Shown here piece by piece: positions 7,974-17,729 of a DNA stretch of 64,000 bases; position 1 is the first letter of the stretch; each line of letters begins with the position of its first letter. The translations under genes and the position numbers were made by a program. The DNA is from JAXLVB01 sp046329195 (GTDB lineage: Bacteria > Bacteroidota > Bacteroidia > Cytophagales > Spirosomataceae): assembly GCA_046329195.1 (NCBI GenBank), contig JAXLVB010000002.1, positions 2,294,001 to 2,358,000 of the forward strand. The letters run 5' to 3'. The notes under the pieces were generated by a model. The model did not search any database. It saw nothing but the letters and a program-made list of their open reading frames with translations, and was not told the DNA's origin.

Positions 7974-9251
7974 ATGGACAAGGTCATTTTAGCCCAACAT
8001 CAACAAGAAATCAGCAATTACCTGAACCAACTGCTTCTTCCGTTTTGGATGAATCGTTGTGTTGATACCACCAATGGGGGCTTTATTACCCATTTTGACC
8101 AATTCGGGCACGATTCGAGCGAGGATGAAAAGACTTTGATTGCCCAGACTCGCTGCATTTATACGTTTTCTTCGGCGCATCGGGCAGGATATGGTGGTGG
8201 TCGCTTGGCCGAAATGGCGACGCATGGAGTGGACTTTTTGTTGGATAAGTTTTGGGACGAAACACACGGTGGTTTTTATTGGTTGGCCAATCGGAAAGGT
8301 GAGATTCAGATTGACCAAAAGATTGTGTATGGGCAAAGTTTTGCTATCTATTGCCTAAGCGAATACACCTTGGCCACGGGTGACCCTCGGGGTGTAGCCT
8401 ACGCCGAAAAAGTCTTTGACTTATTGCAAAAATATGCTGTGGATACACATTTTGGAGGATACTTCGAGATGTTTCACCGAAACTGGGAACTCAAAGGCCC
8501 TGGTTCCGCTGGTGGCGACCGCAAGACCCTCGATGCCCACATGCACTTGATGGAGGCGTTTTCGAGCCTATATGCTTATACGGGTAAGGAGATTCATCGC
8601 CGCAAACTGCTCGAAATCATCGAGTTATTGGTTAATCGTATCATGCACCCTATTTACGGCACAGGCATTCCGCAGTTTTGGGCCAACTGGCAGGTGGCCC
8701 CCCAAATCAAGTTTGACATTGTGTGGGGCTGGGACCGGTTCACCGAAGATGGCATCAAAGCCGCCGCCGAAGATAACACCAGTTATGGTCATAATGCTGA
8801 ATTTGCATGGTTACTGATGAACGCACTCGATGTGCTACAACTACCCTATGAAACGTATCGAAGCCAACTCGAAAAATCGTATCATCATGCGGCAGACTAT
8901 GGTGTGGATTGGGAGTTTGGAGGCGTATTTGTAGAAGGTTCGCACGCTGGGCAAGTGTATGACCGTGAAAAAGAATTTTGGCAACAATCGGAGGTGCTGA
9001 TTGGCTTTTTAGATGCCTATCGCTTCTTGGGTGACACCAAGTTTTGGGATGCCTACCACAATGTCCACCGCTTTGTATTTGACAAAATGATTAATCATGC
9101 CGTCGGAGAATGGTGGCCCCTAATGACCCGCCAAGGCGCACCTATCTGGACGCACATGAGTCACTCTTGGAAAATCAACTACCATACTGTTCGGGCGATG
9201 GTACAATCCATCATCCGCTTGCAGAAGTTGCTGGAGGTAGATGAAGCTTAA
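7974..9251 (+). CDS. AGE-family sugar 2-epimerase (cellobiose 2-epimerase-like)
   Basis: This is an (alpha/alpha)6-barrel epimerase or isomerase of the N-acylglucosamine 2-epimerase superfamily. Residues matching the catalytic set of cellobiose 2-epimerases are present: R60 (QTRCIYTF), the His pair in DAHMH (189/191), H273 (YGHNAEFAW) and H404 (INYHTVRAM). Such enzymes convert Glc to Man at a reducing end, feeding mannosyl-glucose or mannose metabolism. I start at the ATG at 7974: a longer upstream frame exists, but its first 58 codons do not look like this family, and the shorter form gives the usual length (425 residues). D-mannose isomerase activity is an alternative. It converges on the leftward lipoprotein genes of the sus locus. 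Confidence 0.85.
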   Translation: MDKVILAQHQQEISNYLNQLLLPFWMNRCVDTTNGGFITHFDQFGHDSSEDEKTLIAQTRCIYTFSSAHRAGYGGGRLAEMATHGVDFLLDKFWDETHGGFYWLANRKGEIQIDQKIVYGQSFAIYCLSEYTLATGDPRGVAYAEKVFDLLQKYAVDTHFGGYFEMFHRNWELKGPGSAGGDRKTLDAHMHLMEAFSSLYAYTGKEIHRRKLLEIIELLVNRIMHPIYGTGIPQFWANWQVAPQIKFDIVWGWDRFTEDGIKAAAEDNTSYGHNAEFAWLLMNALDVLQLPYETYRSQLEKSYHHAADYGVDWEFGGVFVEGSHAGQVYDREKEFWQQSEVLIGFLDAYRFLGDTKFWDAYHNVHRFVFDKMINHAVGEWWPLMTRQGAPIWTHMSHSWKINYHTVRAMVQSIIRLQKLLEVDEA

Positions 9252-9267
9252 AACTTCTAGTTTTAGC

Positions 9268-9292
9268 GTGGACTGCTTTAATGACAGTCCAC
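9268..9292. terminator. Stem-loop between convergent genes
   Basis: GTGGACTG (9268-9275) and CAGTCCAC (9285-9292) form a perfect 8-bp stem with a 9-base loop in the 48-base gap between the converging epimerase and FG-GAP lipoprotein genes. The position suggests a shared terminator. T-runs are short on both sides. Confidence 0.5.
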
Positions 9293-9299
9293 AAAATAA

Positions 9300-12200
9300 C
9301 TACTTCTTCCAGCCAATCAACTGGGCTTTGTCGTTGTTACGGGCAAGTAGAATTACTTCTTGCTGGTTGGTGGTTTTTAGTTTGAGTGCTTTACGAATTT
9401 GTCCTCTTAATTGTAATCCAGATTCACGGGAGTTTAGCACTTCAAAAACACCTTTTCCCTTACCCTTGAGTAATAGACCAAAATTGGCATCATAGCGACC
9501 GAATTCAGGCAGCAAATCATAGAAATTACCCATAAGTAACACATCTAACTGACCATCATGGTTATAATCGAGTGTTTCGATGCCGTAAATAGGAGAAAAC
9601 TGTGCAGTAATAGGTAACGCAGTCATGGTAAAGTTGCCTTTTCCGTCGTTGAGCAATACACTACTATTCGGATTGGTTACCTTCCGAACGACAGCTCCTT
9701 GCAACTGTGCTTCGGTAAAAATTTCGTTGATGGCTTTACCTGCATAGTCTGCAAACTTCACAAAACGACTCTTAATACTTGGCATTTGTTTCTGAAGGTC
9801 TTGTTTCAACAGCATCGGATAAGCATTGCCATCTTCGGTATAGCAGTTGATTATTTGCTCTAGTGTTCCGTTTCGGTCAAAATCATTGATATATAACTCA
9901 GCAGGGCGTTCTTTACTGGCTACTAAGCGAGTGTTTGTACCCAAATTGCCCACGATAAAATCAATATCCCCGTCTGCATCTAAGTCGGCAGGCTTGAGGC
10001 TACTCCACCATCCAGACGAATTTTCAATGTCGGTTTTAGCAAATGTATGGTTAGGCAATTGCTTGAAAATCACGATTTCGCCCCAGTCTTGCGTTACTAC
10101 TAAATCTTCTAAGCGGTCTTTGTTGACATCAGCCCACACAGCATCTGTAACCATACCCAACGAAGCTACGTCAGGCATAAAGCGCTTGGTATAGTTTTGA
10201 AAACCACCCGTGCCATCGTTGACTAACAAATAGCTTTGCGGAGCATAGCCATATTGACTCGGAATCAATCTGGAGCCAATAAACAAATCGGTGTCGCCAT
10301 CTTGGTCAAAGTCTGTGGCTGTTACGCAACTTCCGCTGGCATAAATCGCTGGGAATCGGGCATCTTTTTTGAAATTTCCTTTGCCATCGTTAAGGTAGAG
10401 CAGATCTTTCAAAGCAGGGTCTTCGGGGGCAAATTCGTTACTCCCTGTCACTACCACCAAGTCAAGGTCTTTGTCTTTGTCGGCATCAAAAAACGTAGCG
10501 GCTACCACCTCAATGCCTACGTCTTGCCCAAAGTCAGCCTGTGGGCTTTCTTTGAATGTTCCGTTTTTTTGCTGAACAAATAACTGCTTAGCCGAACCAT
10601 TGGCACCACCAAAATACATATCGTCTAAGTCATCACCGTTTACGTCCCCTACGGCAACGCCAGGACCTTGCGTCGAGAATTTTTGCTTGAGCAAGCCATC
10701 TCGATTATAATCCACAAAATCGTTTTCATGATGGGTATATGGCAAGGTCATTTGTGTGGTAACATCCTTAAAAACAGGGCTTACAGTATTCAATACAGGC
10801 TTAAACAACTCAGTAGCCGCCTGATGCGTAAGCACCAACTGTTGATCGGCTTTAACTGATTTGAGCACTTGCATTTTATCATCATCCCAAACAACTTTAA
10901 CGGAATCAATACTGGCATTATTCCCCAATCCAAATACCATCTGATGGTCGCTTGATGACTGAAAGCCTCGATTAGGCATTTGTTGCAAGTACTGCATTTT
11001 GCCCTGTTGATATACATACACTTTGGCTCCTATACCTACTCGGTTTTTGGGTGTTCCTACCAATTTTACTCGCAGGAAATGGGTTTTTAGTAACTCTACC
11101 GATTTATTCTTGTAAACCCCCAATGGCATATTGTTATTATTGACTACCAAATCGAGGTCGCCGTCATTGTCTAAGTCTCCATAGGCTGCGCCATTTGAGA
11201 AACTAGGCTTACCTAGTCCCCAGTCTTTTGCTTTATTTTCAAACTGAAGATTTCCTTTGTTTTGAAAGGCATAATTCGGAATGGGGTTCGACGAAATTTT
11301 ATCAATCAGGTCTTTGTAATTAACGCCTCCCATCTGAATCGCCTGCTGCATGGTTTCTTCACTGGCCAAAAACGCTACAAAATCTTGGTCGGTCAGGTTT
11401 TTTACGATGCCATTGGCCACAAAAATGTCTTTGTTACCATCGTTATCCATATCAAAGAGCAAAGCTCCCCAGCTCCAGTCGGTAGCCTGTACGCCTGACA
11501 AACATCCGATTTCGCTAAAAGTACCATCTCCATTGTTCAAATGGAGCATGTTGCGCATGTATTGATAGTAAAAATCCTTGGCTATTTTGCTCTGAAAATA
11601 CTCGTAACTCTCAAAAGTTGAAGTTGTTTTGAGGCGGCGGTCATCGCCCGGAAGCATGTCAGTCACAAAAATATCAAGGTTACCATCGTTGTTCATATCG
11701 GCAATATCAGCACCCATCGAGCTGGCGCTGATGTGATTCATTTGGTCTTCGATGGATTCTTTAAACGTGCCATTTTTCTGGTTAATATACAGATAATCAC
11801 GCTCATAAAAATCATTAGAGATATAAATATCCAGCCAGTTATCGTTGTTGACATCCCCTACCGTAATACCCAACCCGAAACCAATGATACTGCCATAAAT
11901 ACCCGCTTGTTCGCTTACATCGGTAAAGGTCGTGCCGTCGTTTCGGAAGAATTTATGTCCACCGAGGGCGTCTCGTTGGTTGCGTAAGTTTTGGTCTTTG
12001 AGTGAGTTGATGGGAATAAACGAATTATTGAGCAGGTACATGTCCAAATCGCCATCTTTGTCATAATCAAAAAAGGCAGCGTGCGTACCAAACCCACGGT
12101 CGTCAAGGTGGTACTCAGTTGCCTTTTCGGCGAAGGTCAAGTTACCATTATTGATATACAACTCATTGGCTCTATCGTCTTTACTCCCAGTTGTTTCATC

Positions 12201-12611
12201 CGTACGGTTACCAGAATTACAGACGTAAATGTCCACTAGTCCATCGCCATTGACATCGGCAAAAGTAGCGCCTGTGCTCCAGGCGTGTTTTCCCTTGATG
12301 CCAGCTTTGTCGGTAATGTCTTCAAATTCAAAGTTCCCTTTGTTCAGATACAGCTTGTTATCATCGAAGTTAGAAGTGACAAAAATATCTGCCAAGCCAT
12401 CATTATTGATGTCGCCAATGGCTACGCCACCACCGTTGTAGAAGTTGCGGTATCGGAAGATATTAAAATTTTTATCGTAGTGAATTTCATTTTGAAAAGT
12501 AATATGTGTGTGTTCTGAGGGCATTTCCTCAAACAAAGCGTCTTGCTTTCGTTGGTCTAATTCACAACCAACCAAAAATACTAAACCCGCTAACAAAAAA
12601 GAGATACGCAT
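9300..12611 (-). CDS. Giant FG-GAP/VCBS repeat lipoprotein with ASPIC/UnbV domain (A)
   Basis: This is a surface lipoprotein of about 1,100 residues. The signal MRISFLLAGLVFLVGC ends in a lipobox; I use this ATG at 12611 rather than one eight codons upstream. Many FG-GAP-like repeats with calcium-type DxNxDGxxD loops (for example DINNDGLADIFV, DVNGDGLVDIYV, DYDKDGDLDMYL) form one or two beta-propellers. An ASPIC/UnbV domain lies mid-protein (about residues 520-590: GIGAKVYV through GLGNNASIDSVKVVW). Such CRTAC1-like proteins often follow susCD genes in Cytophagales and are thought to bind glycans on the surface; no catalytic site is visible. It is a paralogue of the gene just upstream, 32 bases away. 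Confidence 0.88.
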   Translation of the reverse strand: MRISFLLAGLVFLVGCELDQRKQDALFEEMPSEHTHITFQNEIHYDKNFNIFRYRNFYNGGGVAIGDINNDGLADIFVTSNFDDNKLYLNKGNFEFEDITDKAGIKGKHAWSTGATFADVNGDGLVDIYVCNSGNRTDETTGSKDDRANELYINNGNLTFAEKATEYHLDDRGFGTHAAFFDYDKDGDLDMYLLNNSFIPINSLKDQNLRNQRDALGGHKFFRNDGTTFTDVSEQAGIYGSIIGFGLGITVGDVNNDNWLDIYISNDFYERDYLYINQKNGTFKESIEDQMNHISASSMGADIADMNNDGNLDIFVTDMLPGDDRRLKTTSTFESYEYFQSKIAKDFYYQYMRNMLHLNNGDGTFSEIGCLSGVQATDWSWGALLFDMDNDGNKDIFVANGIVKNLTDQDFVAFLASEETMQQAIQMGGVNYKDLIDKISSNPIPNYAFQNKGNLQFENKAKDWGLGKPSFSNGAAYGDLDNDGDLDLVVNNNNMPLGVYKNKSVELLKTHFLRVKLVGTPKNRVGIGAKVYVYQQGKMQYLQQMPNRGFQSSSDHQMVFGLGNNASIDSVKVVWDDDKMQVLKSVKADQQLVLTHQAATELFKPVLNTVSPVFKDVTTQMTLPYTHHENDFVDYNRDGLLKQKFSTQGPGVAVGDVNGDDLDDMYFGGANGSAKQLFVQQKNGTFKESPQADFGQDVGIEVVAATFFDADKDKDLDLVVVTGSNEFAPEDPALKDLLYLNDGKGNFKKDARFPAIYASGSCVTATDFDQDGDTDLFIGSRLIPSQYGYAPQSYLLVNDGTGGFQNYTKRFMPDVASLGMVTDAVWADVNKDRLEDLVVTQDWGEIVIFKQLPNHTFAKTDIENSSGWWSSLKPADLDADGDIDFIVGNLGTNTRLVASKERPAELYINDFDRNGTLEQIINCYTEDGNAYPMLLKQDLQKQMPSIKSRFVKFADYAGKAINEIFTEAQLQGAVVRKVTNPNSSVLLNDGKGNFTMTALPITAQFSPIYGIETLDYNHDGQLDVLLMGNFYDLLPEFGRYDANFGLLLKGKGKGVFEVLNSRESGLQLRGQIRKALKLKTTNQQEVILLARNNDKAQLIGWKK

Positions 12612-12643
12612 TATTCCGTGAATTGAAGAATACAAATTAAGGG

Positions 12644-15600
12644 TTATTTTACCATACGATAAACAGCTGTTTCGCTGTTATTTTGGCTAATAATCAACCA
12701 ATTACCGATTTGTTTGATGTCTTTTACATCACCACGCAACCACAATCCTGCTTCGTATTGAGGTACATACTCAAACTGCAAATTGCCTTTACCTCTGAGT
12801 AAAACACCCTGATTAGCATCCACTTTACCAATCCGCAAACGGTAGTTAGACTGATTTCCGGCCAACAGTAAGTCTTTCTTACCGTCGTGGTCAAAGTCCT
12901 CGGCTACTATGGCGTACACAGGTGCAAACTGAGCTTGAATCGGCAGGCGATGGAGCTGAAAACCTTTGGAAGTGTTTTCGAGCACACAAGTTTCAGTAAA
13001 GTTAATAGAAAGAACGTTGGCATCGGTAAGCATCTCACCAAACATCTCTTCAAGCGAGGCTTTTCCAAACGCTTCGTACGTAATATACTTGCGCCGTAAG
13101 GCCACCACTTGCTCCAAGGCTTCGTCTCGTCCAATCGCTGGATAGGGCTTTCCTTGAATATAATAGCTCATAATGGGGTCAATATGCCCGTTTTTATCCA
13201 AATCGCCATAGTGCAAGGTCATGGGCTCGGCGGTAGAGGCTTTCAGCGGAGTATTGTTACCCAAGTTGCCCAACACAAAATCAAGGTCTCCATCGCCGTC
13301 TAAATCACTGACTGTTATGCGGTTATACCATCCAAATTCTTGGCTGATGGGGGTAGGTTTCGTAAATTTACCTTGCTGATTCTTGAGCAGTAAAGGTTGC
13401 ATCCATTCGCCTACTACCACCAAATCGTCAAAGCCATTTTTGTCCAAATCCAGTATTGCTACATCTGTGACTAAGCCTATGGCTCCTAACGATTGCTTGG
13501 TAAAATGCGCTTTGCCATCGTTGATAAGCAAAAAGCTTTCTTCAGGTGTAGGATATTCATTTTGTACGACACTCCCTCCAACAAACAAGTCTAAATCTCC
13601 ATCTTTCTCTACATCAAGTACTTTTACACAAGAGCCATGATGTTGGTCGGCGGGAATGGCAGTTGCCGTACGGCTAAAGTGCCCTTTGCCATCATTGAGA
13701 TAAAGGCGGTCTGCCTGACCCACATGCTCACGAGGTTGGGCGTATTCGCCACTCACCACATACAAATCATGGTCATGGTCGCCATCGGCATCAAACAACA
13801 CGGCATCTCGGTCTTCAGAAGCCTTATCAGCATCAAAATCAGGCTGTATGGTCGGCACAAAACGACCTTTTTTATCTTGAATGAACAAAACACCCGCTTG
13901 ATTTTGTGCTCCTCCCGCATATACATCTGCCAGTCCATCGCCATTGACGTCGCCCGTGGCCATGCGTGCCCCTGAGTACGAATACAAATAAGGCAACAGC
14001 ACTTGGTGATTAAAATCAATTTCAGAATTTTCGATATGTTTAAACGAAAGCACCCCTGTAGTTGATTCAAACCAAAACTTCGGCGTTGCCATATCAACTG
14101 CGTTGGCATTGCTCGCTTGAGTCGGTGATACTACTATCAATTGATTTTCTTTGGGCTTGTCCCACTCTTGTACATGCCCATTGGGCCACACTACCCTGAG
14201 TTTTTTAACAGTCCCGTTCCCTAGTCCAAAATGCAAGGGCATCAGCATCGCTGACTGGAAGCCCCGAGTTGAAGTGAGTTCTTGGTATTGCTGCTGTCCT
14301 GATGAAGTAGTTACATAGACTTTCGTACCAATCCCAAGTGGGTTAGATGGCGTTCCTTTTATCTGAACCTTAATCCAGTGTTGAGGATTTCGGTCTTGGG
14401 TATGGTTTTGATACAGTTGCGCAGTAGCATTGTTATTATTAGTTACCAAATCCAAGTCTCCGTCGTTGTCCAAATCTGCATAAATGGCACCGTTTCCAAC
14501 GGCAGGCTCTTCAAAGCCCCAATCGGTTACTTTATTTTCAAAAGTCAAATCACCTTTATTCCGAAATATGTAAAAATGTGTTTTGGACGATGGCATTTGT
14601 TTTAAATGTTCTAGCAATGCCTTGCGTGGAGCACCTTGTTGCTCATTCATTTGAGCATCTGCATAGTACTTGGCAAAATCGCCATCGGTGTAGTCTCGCA
14701 CTTCGCCATTGGTTATAAAGAGGTCTTTCCAGCCGTCGTTGTCCCAGTCGCCAAACAAGGCAGCCCAACTCCAATCAGTGTTTGAAACCCCAGCCAGTTG
14801 ACCGATTTCTGCAAAATGTGGCACCCCGTCTCCACCCCTCGCAGTAGAAGAGTGCCCTTCATTAAGTTGCAACATATTCCTCATGTTCTGATGATGGAAT
14901 CCATTGGCAAGTTGAGCTTGATATACATTCCAATTATCAGGAAAAATCAACTTTTTCTGACGAGCATTGTCTTCAGGCAACATATCAAGGGTAATGATGT
15001 CGGCAGCCAAATCATTGTTATAGTCGGTAATATCAACACCCATCGTAAAATTAGATGTATGCGCTAGGGATTCTTTGGCAAGGTCTTTAAAAGTACCGTC
15101 TCGCTGGTTAATGTACAAGTAATCATCTTCTACATAATCATTCCCTACATAAATATCAAGCCAGCCGTCTTGATTCAAATCAGCGACTACCAGTCCTAAG
15201 CCAAACCCAAGCGGATTACTTTTAATACCTGCCTGTGCGCTTACTTCCACAAACAATCTTCCCCCATTAGGGGCTAGGGGGCTATCATTCCGAAACAACT
15301 TATCACCTGCCATCTCATCTCGTTCGGCTCTCATTTCGGCGGCTTCTTTGCGCTGATAGCCACGCAAATTGTGGTTCATCAAAAACAGGTCAAGGTCCCC
15401 ATCTTGATCATAATCTAACCATGCTGCTTGTGTAGAATAGCCTTCATCGGCAAGACCATATTCGGCAGCTTTCTCCGTGAAAGTCAAATCATGGTTATTG
15501 ATAAAAAGCTGGTTACGTCGTTTTTCGGCAGGTAAATTTCCTGAATAGCAAACATAAATATCTACCCATCCATCTGCGTTTACATCGGCCAAACTGACAC

Positions 15601-15991
15601 CTGTTTTCCAGCCATCTGTTCTACCACCAACTTGCGCTTTGGTAGTGATGTCTTCAAACTGAAGATTTCCTTTGTTTACATATAGTTGATTGGGCACTTG
15701 GTTACCCGTAAAATACAAATCCAGAAGTCCGTCATTATTAAAATCGGCAGTAGCTACGCCTCCACCGTTATAGAAATACTCGTAAGCTAAAATATTTTGG
15801 TTCTCAGTTTCGGTAAGTTGATTTTTAAATTGAATACCTGTTTGTTGGGGGTCTATTTTCTCAAAAAGCGTCTTTTCCCCTGATGAACAGGCGAAGAAGC
15901 CAATAGGTAAAATTATCCAAAATAAAGGATAGACTCGTCTAAAAGAGTCGGTTACAAATTCAATATTCGTCTTTCTAAGTCTGGCTGCCAC
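12644..15991 (-). CDS. Giant FG-GAP/VCBS repeat lipoprotein with ASPIC/UnbV domain (B)
   Basis: This 1,115-residue paralogue of lipoprotein A has the same plan: signal with Cys at GFFACSSGE, FG-GAP-type calcium loops, ASPIC/UnbV domain (about 560-630), and a second propeller. The start is GTG at 15991; no other start codon occurs before the hydrophobic segment, so the N-region is unusually long (about 22 residues). Against paralogue A it carries two inserts with a different base composition: SPLAPNGGRL about residues 237-246 and SSTARGGDGVP about 379-390. Both look translated from palindromic genomic repeats. It probably helps the adjacent SusC/SusD system to capture glycan at the surface. 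Confidence 0.88.
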   Translation of the reverse strand: MAARLRKTNIEFVTDSFRRVYPLFWIILPIGFFACSSGEKTLFEKIDPQQTGIQFKNQLTETENQNILAYEYFYNGGGVATADFNNDGLLDLYFTGNQVPNQLYVNKGNLQFEDITTKAQVGGRTDGWKTGVSLADVNADGWVDIYVCYSGNLPAEKRRNQLFINNHDLTFTEKAAEYGLADEGYSTQAAWLDYDQDGDLDLFLMNHNLRGYQRKEAAEMRAERDEMAGDKLFRNDSPLAPNGGRLFVEVSAQAGIKSNPLGFGLGLVVADLNQDGWLDIYVGNDYVEDDYLYINQRDGTFKDLAKESLAHTSNFTMGVDITDYNNDLAADIITLDMLPEDNARQKKLIFPDNWNVYQAQLANGFHHQNMRNMLQLNEGHSSTARGGDGVPHFAEIGQLAGVSNTDWSWAALFGDWDNDGWKDLFITNGEVRDYTDGDFAKYYADAQMNEQQGAPRKALLEHLKQMPSSKTHFYIFRNKGDLTFENKVTDWGFEEPAVGNGAIYADLDNDGDLDLVTNNNNATAQLYQNHTQDRNPQHWIKVQIKGTPSNPLGIGTKVYVTTSSGQQQYQELTSTRGFQSAMLMPLHFGLGNGTVKKLRVVWPNGHVQEWDKPKENQLIVVSPTQASNANAVDMATPKFWFESTTGVLSFKHIENSEIDFNHQVLLPYLYSYSGARMATGDVNGDGLADVYAGGAQNQAGVLFIQDKKGRFVPTIQPDFDADKASEDRDAVLFDADGDHDHDLYVVSGEYAQPREHVGQADRLYLNDGKGHFSRTATAIPADQHHGSCVKVLDVEKDGDLDLFVGGSVVQNEYPTPEESFLLINDGKAHFTKQSLGAIGLVTDVAILDLDKNGFDDLVVVGEWMQPLLLKNQQGKFTKPTPISQEFGWYNRITVSDLDGDGDLDFVLGNLGNNTPLKASTAEPMTLHYGDLDKNGHIDPIMSYYIQGKPYPAIGRDEALEQVVALRRKYITYEAFGKASLEEMFGEMLTDANVLSINFTETCVLENTSKGFQLHRLPIQAQFAPVYAIVAEDFDHDGKKDLLLAGNQSNYRLRIGKVDANQGVLLRGKGNLQFEYVPQYEAGLWLRGDVKDIKQIGNWLIISQNNSETAVYRMVK
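14819..14855. repeat. Repeat-like insert inside the lipoprotein B gene (second)
   Basis: This segment encodes SSTARGGDGVP on the minus strand where paralogue A simply continues from LNNGDGTFSEIG. Its strand-skewed C-rich sequence differs from the flanking codons and fits an in-frame insertion of a short genomic repeat. The boundaries are approximate. Confidence 0.4.
15258..15282. repeat. Repeat-like insert inside the lipoprotein B gene (first)
   Basis: On the minus strand this reads as a C-run, CTAG, C-run, TAATGGGGG pattern encoding SPLAPNGG, placed between ND and F where paralogue A has only a one-residue turn. The CCCCC...GGGGG palindromic style matches intergenic repeats of Cytophagales that I know from memory. 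Confidence 0.45.
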
Positions 15992-16019
15992 AAAAAAAAA
16001 TTGCCTTATTTTCTAAAAA

Positions 16020-16053
16020 AAAGAGAGCAAGTCATGTAGAGCTTGCTCTCTTT
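16020..16053 (-). terminator. Terminator after susD
   Basis: AAAGAGAGCAAG (16020-16031) and CTTGCTCTCTTT (16042-16053) make a perfect 12-bp stem. In the leftward direction the stem is followed by a T-run (six A on the plus strand at 16015-16020). It lies between susD and the lipoprotein B start, so the sus pair and the lipoprotein pair may be made in different amounts. Confidence 0.72.
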
Positions 16054-16106
16054 ACTTATTAAATCATTGTTATTGGCCTAAAACCACTAACGGGATTTGC
16101 GTAAGA

Positions 16107-17588
16107 TTAATAACCTGGGTTTTGTTTCAAACCTGGGTTAGCATCTAAGCGTTGTTGTGGGATTGGGAACAACAAAGTCTTGGTGCTCGCTTCTTTCATA
16201 AATTTAGAAGTGAATTTACCACCTACTTTGTTATATTCGCCAAAACGAACGAGGTCATTACGACGCCATGCTTCCCAAGCTAATTCACGACCACGTTCTG
16301 CCAAAATATTCTCAGCTGTTACATCAGAAGCTTTCCACGCAGCAACACCAGCACGAGAACGAATAACGTTGAGGTCAGTTAAAGCGTCAGCTGTTTTTCC
16401 TAAACGGAAGTTAGCTTCAGCACGCATCAAATAAACATCACCCAAACGGAACATAACCCAGTCGTTATCTTGGTCGTTTACAGTATTGTTTTTCTGGATT
16501 TCGTATTTACCTAAACGAACACCCGCACCTTGGAATTCTGGGTCAGATGCCTTCATTTCGTCTTTAGTCATTTTAGGGTCAAACACCAATGGCTTGTTGT
16601 TAGCATCCAAGATTGGAGTCTTGCCATCTCCTTGATATTGAGGACCAGCAATGAACATTTTCTTGCGAGCATCGTCACTGCTAAATGAATCATAAAACTC
16701 AGCAATTGTACAGAAACCGTTCCATGGTGCACCAGCTAGGTTGTAAGTAGATTGGTTACCATAGTGTAACGTACGCATTTGGATGTTCATACCACCTGCT
16801 TGGAAACGGTCAAATGGAATAGACCAGATGCTTTCTTTAGAACCTTCGTTAGCAACAGCAAAGTTAGCCAAAAAGTTAGGTTCTAAGCTGTAACGACCTG
16901 AGCTAATGATAGCGGTACAAGCATCTACGCATTTTTGCCAGTCAGGCGTTCCTTTGTAAACACCAGCGTTCAAATACGTTTTAGCTAAGATCGCATTCGC
17001 TGTCATTTTATTGATACGACCATAGGCAGCACCATCTGTCAAATCAGGTAAGGCAGCGGTAAGTTCAGCTACTACATAGTCATAGATTTGTGCACGAGTG
17101 GCATTGGTTACGCTACCTTTTGTAGTTTCTGTTACAAGTGGAACGTTACCAAAGTAGTCCATCGCCAAGAAATAATAGAACGCCCGAACAGCTCTTAACT
17201 CAGAAATCGCTTTGGTGTTACCAGTCAACTGAGGAATCAACTGGTTTACAGAACCGATACCATCGTAAAGGAAGCCCCACATATCGTTGATTGGGCCGTG
17301 TGTAGTTGACCACGTATGGCGGTTATAGTTCAACCAGTTACCACCATCGTACCAGTCTTGGCCACGTGTAGGTACTAAACCTACGTCAGTAGTTACTTCT
17401 GCATTGTGCATGTGCCACGCATAACCACGAAGGTTTGCATAAACAGGTGCCAACAAAGAAGCCAACTGGTCGGCAGTTTTACCGAAATTTTCTTTCGGGA
17501 TTACGCCATATACATTCTCAGTCAAGTCGGTACACGATGCTAATCCAAGCATGGCTACCATTGATGAAAATACTAGTAATTTTTTCAT
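16107..17588 (-). CDS. SusD/RagB-family outer-membrane glycan-binding lipoprotein
   Basis: This is the surface lid protein that caps a SusC channel and binds oligosaccharide. The signal MKKLLVFSSMVAMLGLASC has a clear lipobox. The TPR-like helices of SusD follow (RAVRAFYYFLAMDYFGNVPLV, about residues 130-150) and the C-terminal signature LMRAEANFRLGK through LLFPIPQQRLDANPGLKQNPGY is complete. I start at the ATG at 17588; a TTG two codons upstream is possible. The 141-base gap to susC and the terminator downstream define a two-gene core unit. The substrate cannot be read from sequence. Confidence 0.93.
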   Translation of the reverse strand: MKKLLVFSSMVAMLGLASCTDLTENVYGVIPKENFGKTADQLASLLAPVYANLRGYAWHMHNAEVTTDVGLVPTRGQDWYDGGNWLNYNRHTWSTTHGPINDMWGFLYDGIGSVNQLIPQLTGNTKAISELRAVRAFYYFLAMDYFGNVPLVTETTKGSVTNATRAQIYDYVVAELTAALPDLTDGAAYGRINKMTANAILAKTYLNAGVYKGTPDWQKCVDACTAIISSGRYSLEPNFLANFAVANEGSKESIWSIPFDRFQAGGMNIQMRTLHYGNQSTYNLAGAPWNGFCTIAEFYDSFSSDDARKKMFIAGPQYQGDGKTPILDANNKPLVFDPKMTKDEMKASDPEFQGAGVRLGKYEIQKNNTVNDQDNDWVMFRLGDVYLMRAEANFRLGKTADALTDLNVIRSRAGVAAWKASDVTAENILAERGRELAWEAWRRNDLVRFGEYNKVGGKFTSKFMKEASTKTLLFPIPQQRLDANPGLKQNPGY

Positions 17589-17729
17589 AATCAATGTTGT
17601 TATGACTTTGGTTTTTTAATACTTACGTTTAACTGCATGTAAAGGTTGTGTGTTTTGAAAAATATTATTTTTTTTAGTAAAGATACTACAAAAAATATTT
17701 TTTTGACACACCCTTCACGGTGGTGGATG

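Noticed and set aside
9847..15067. Many rightward open frames opposite the two FG-GAP lipoprotein genes
   Set aside because: They are antisense shadows created by the repeated Asp/Gly/Asn codons of the calcium loops; no independent coding signs.
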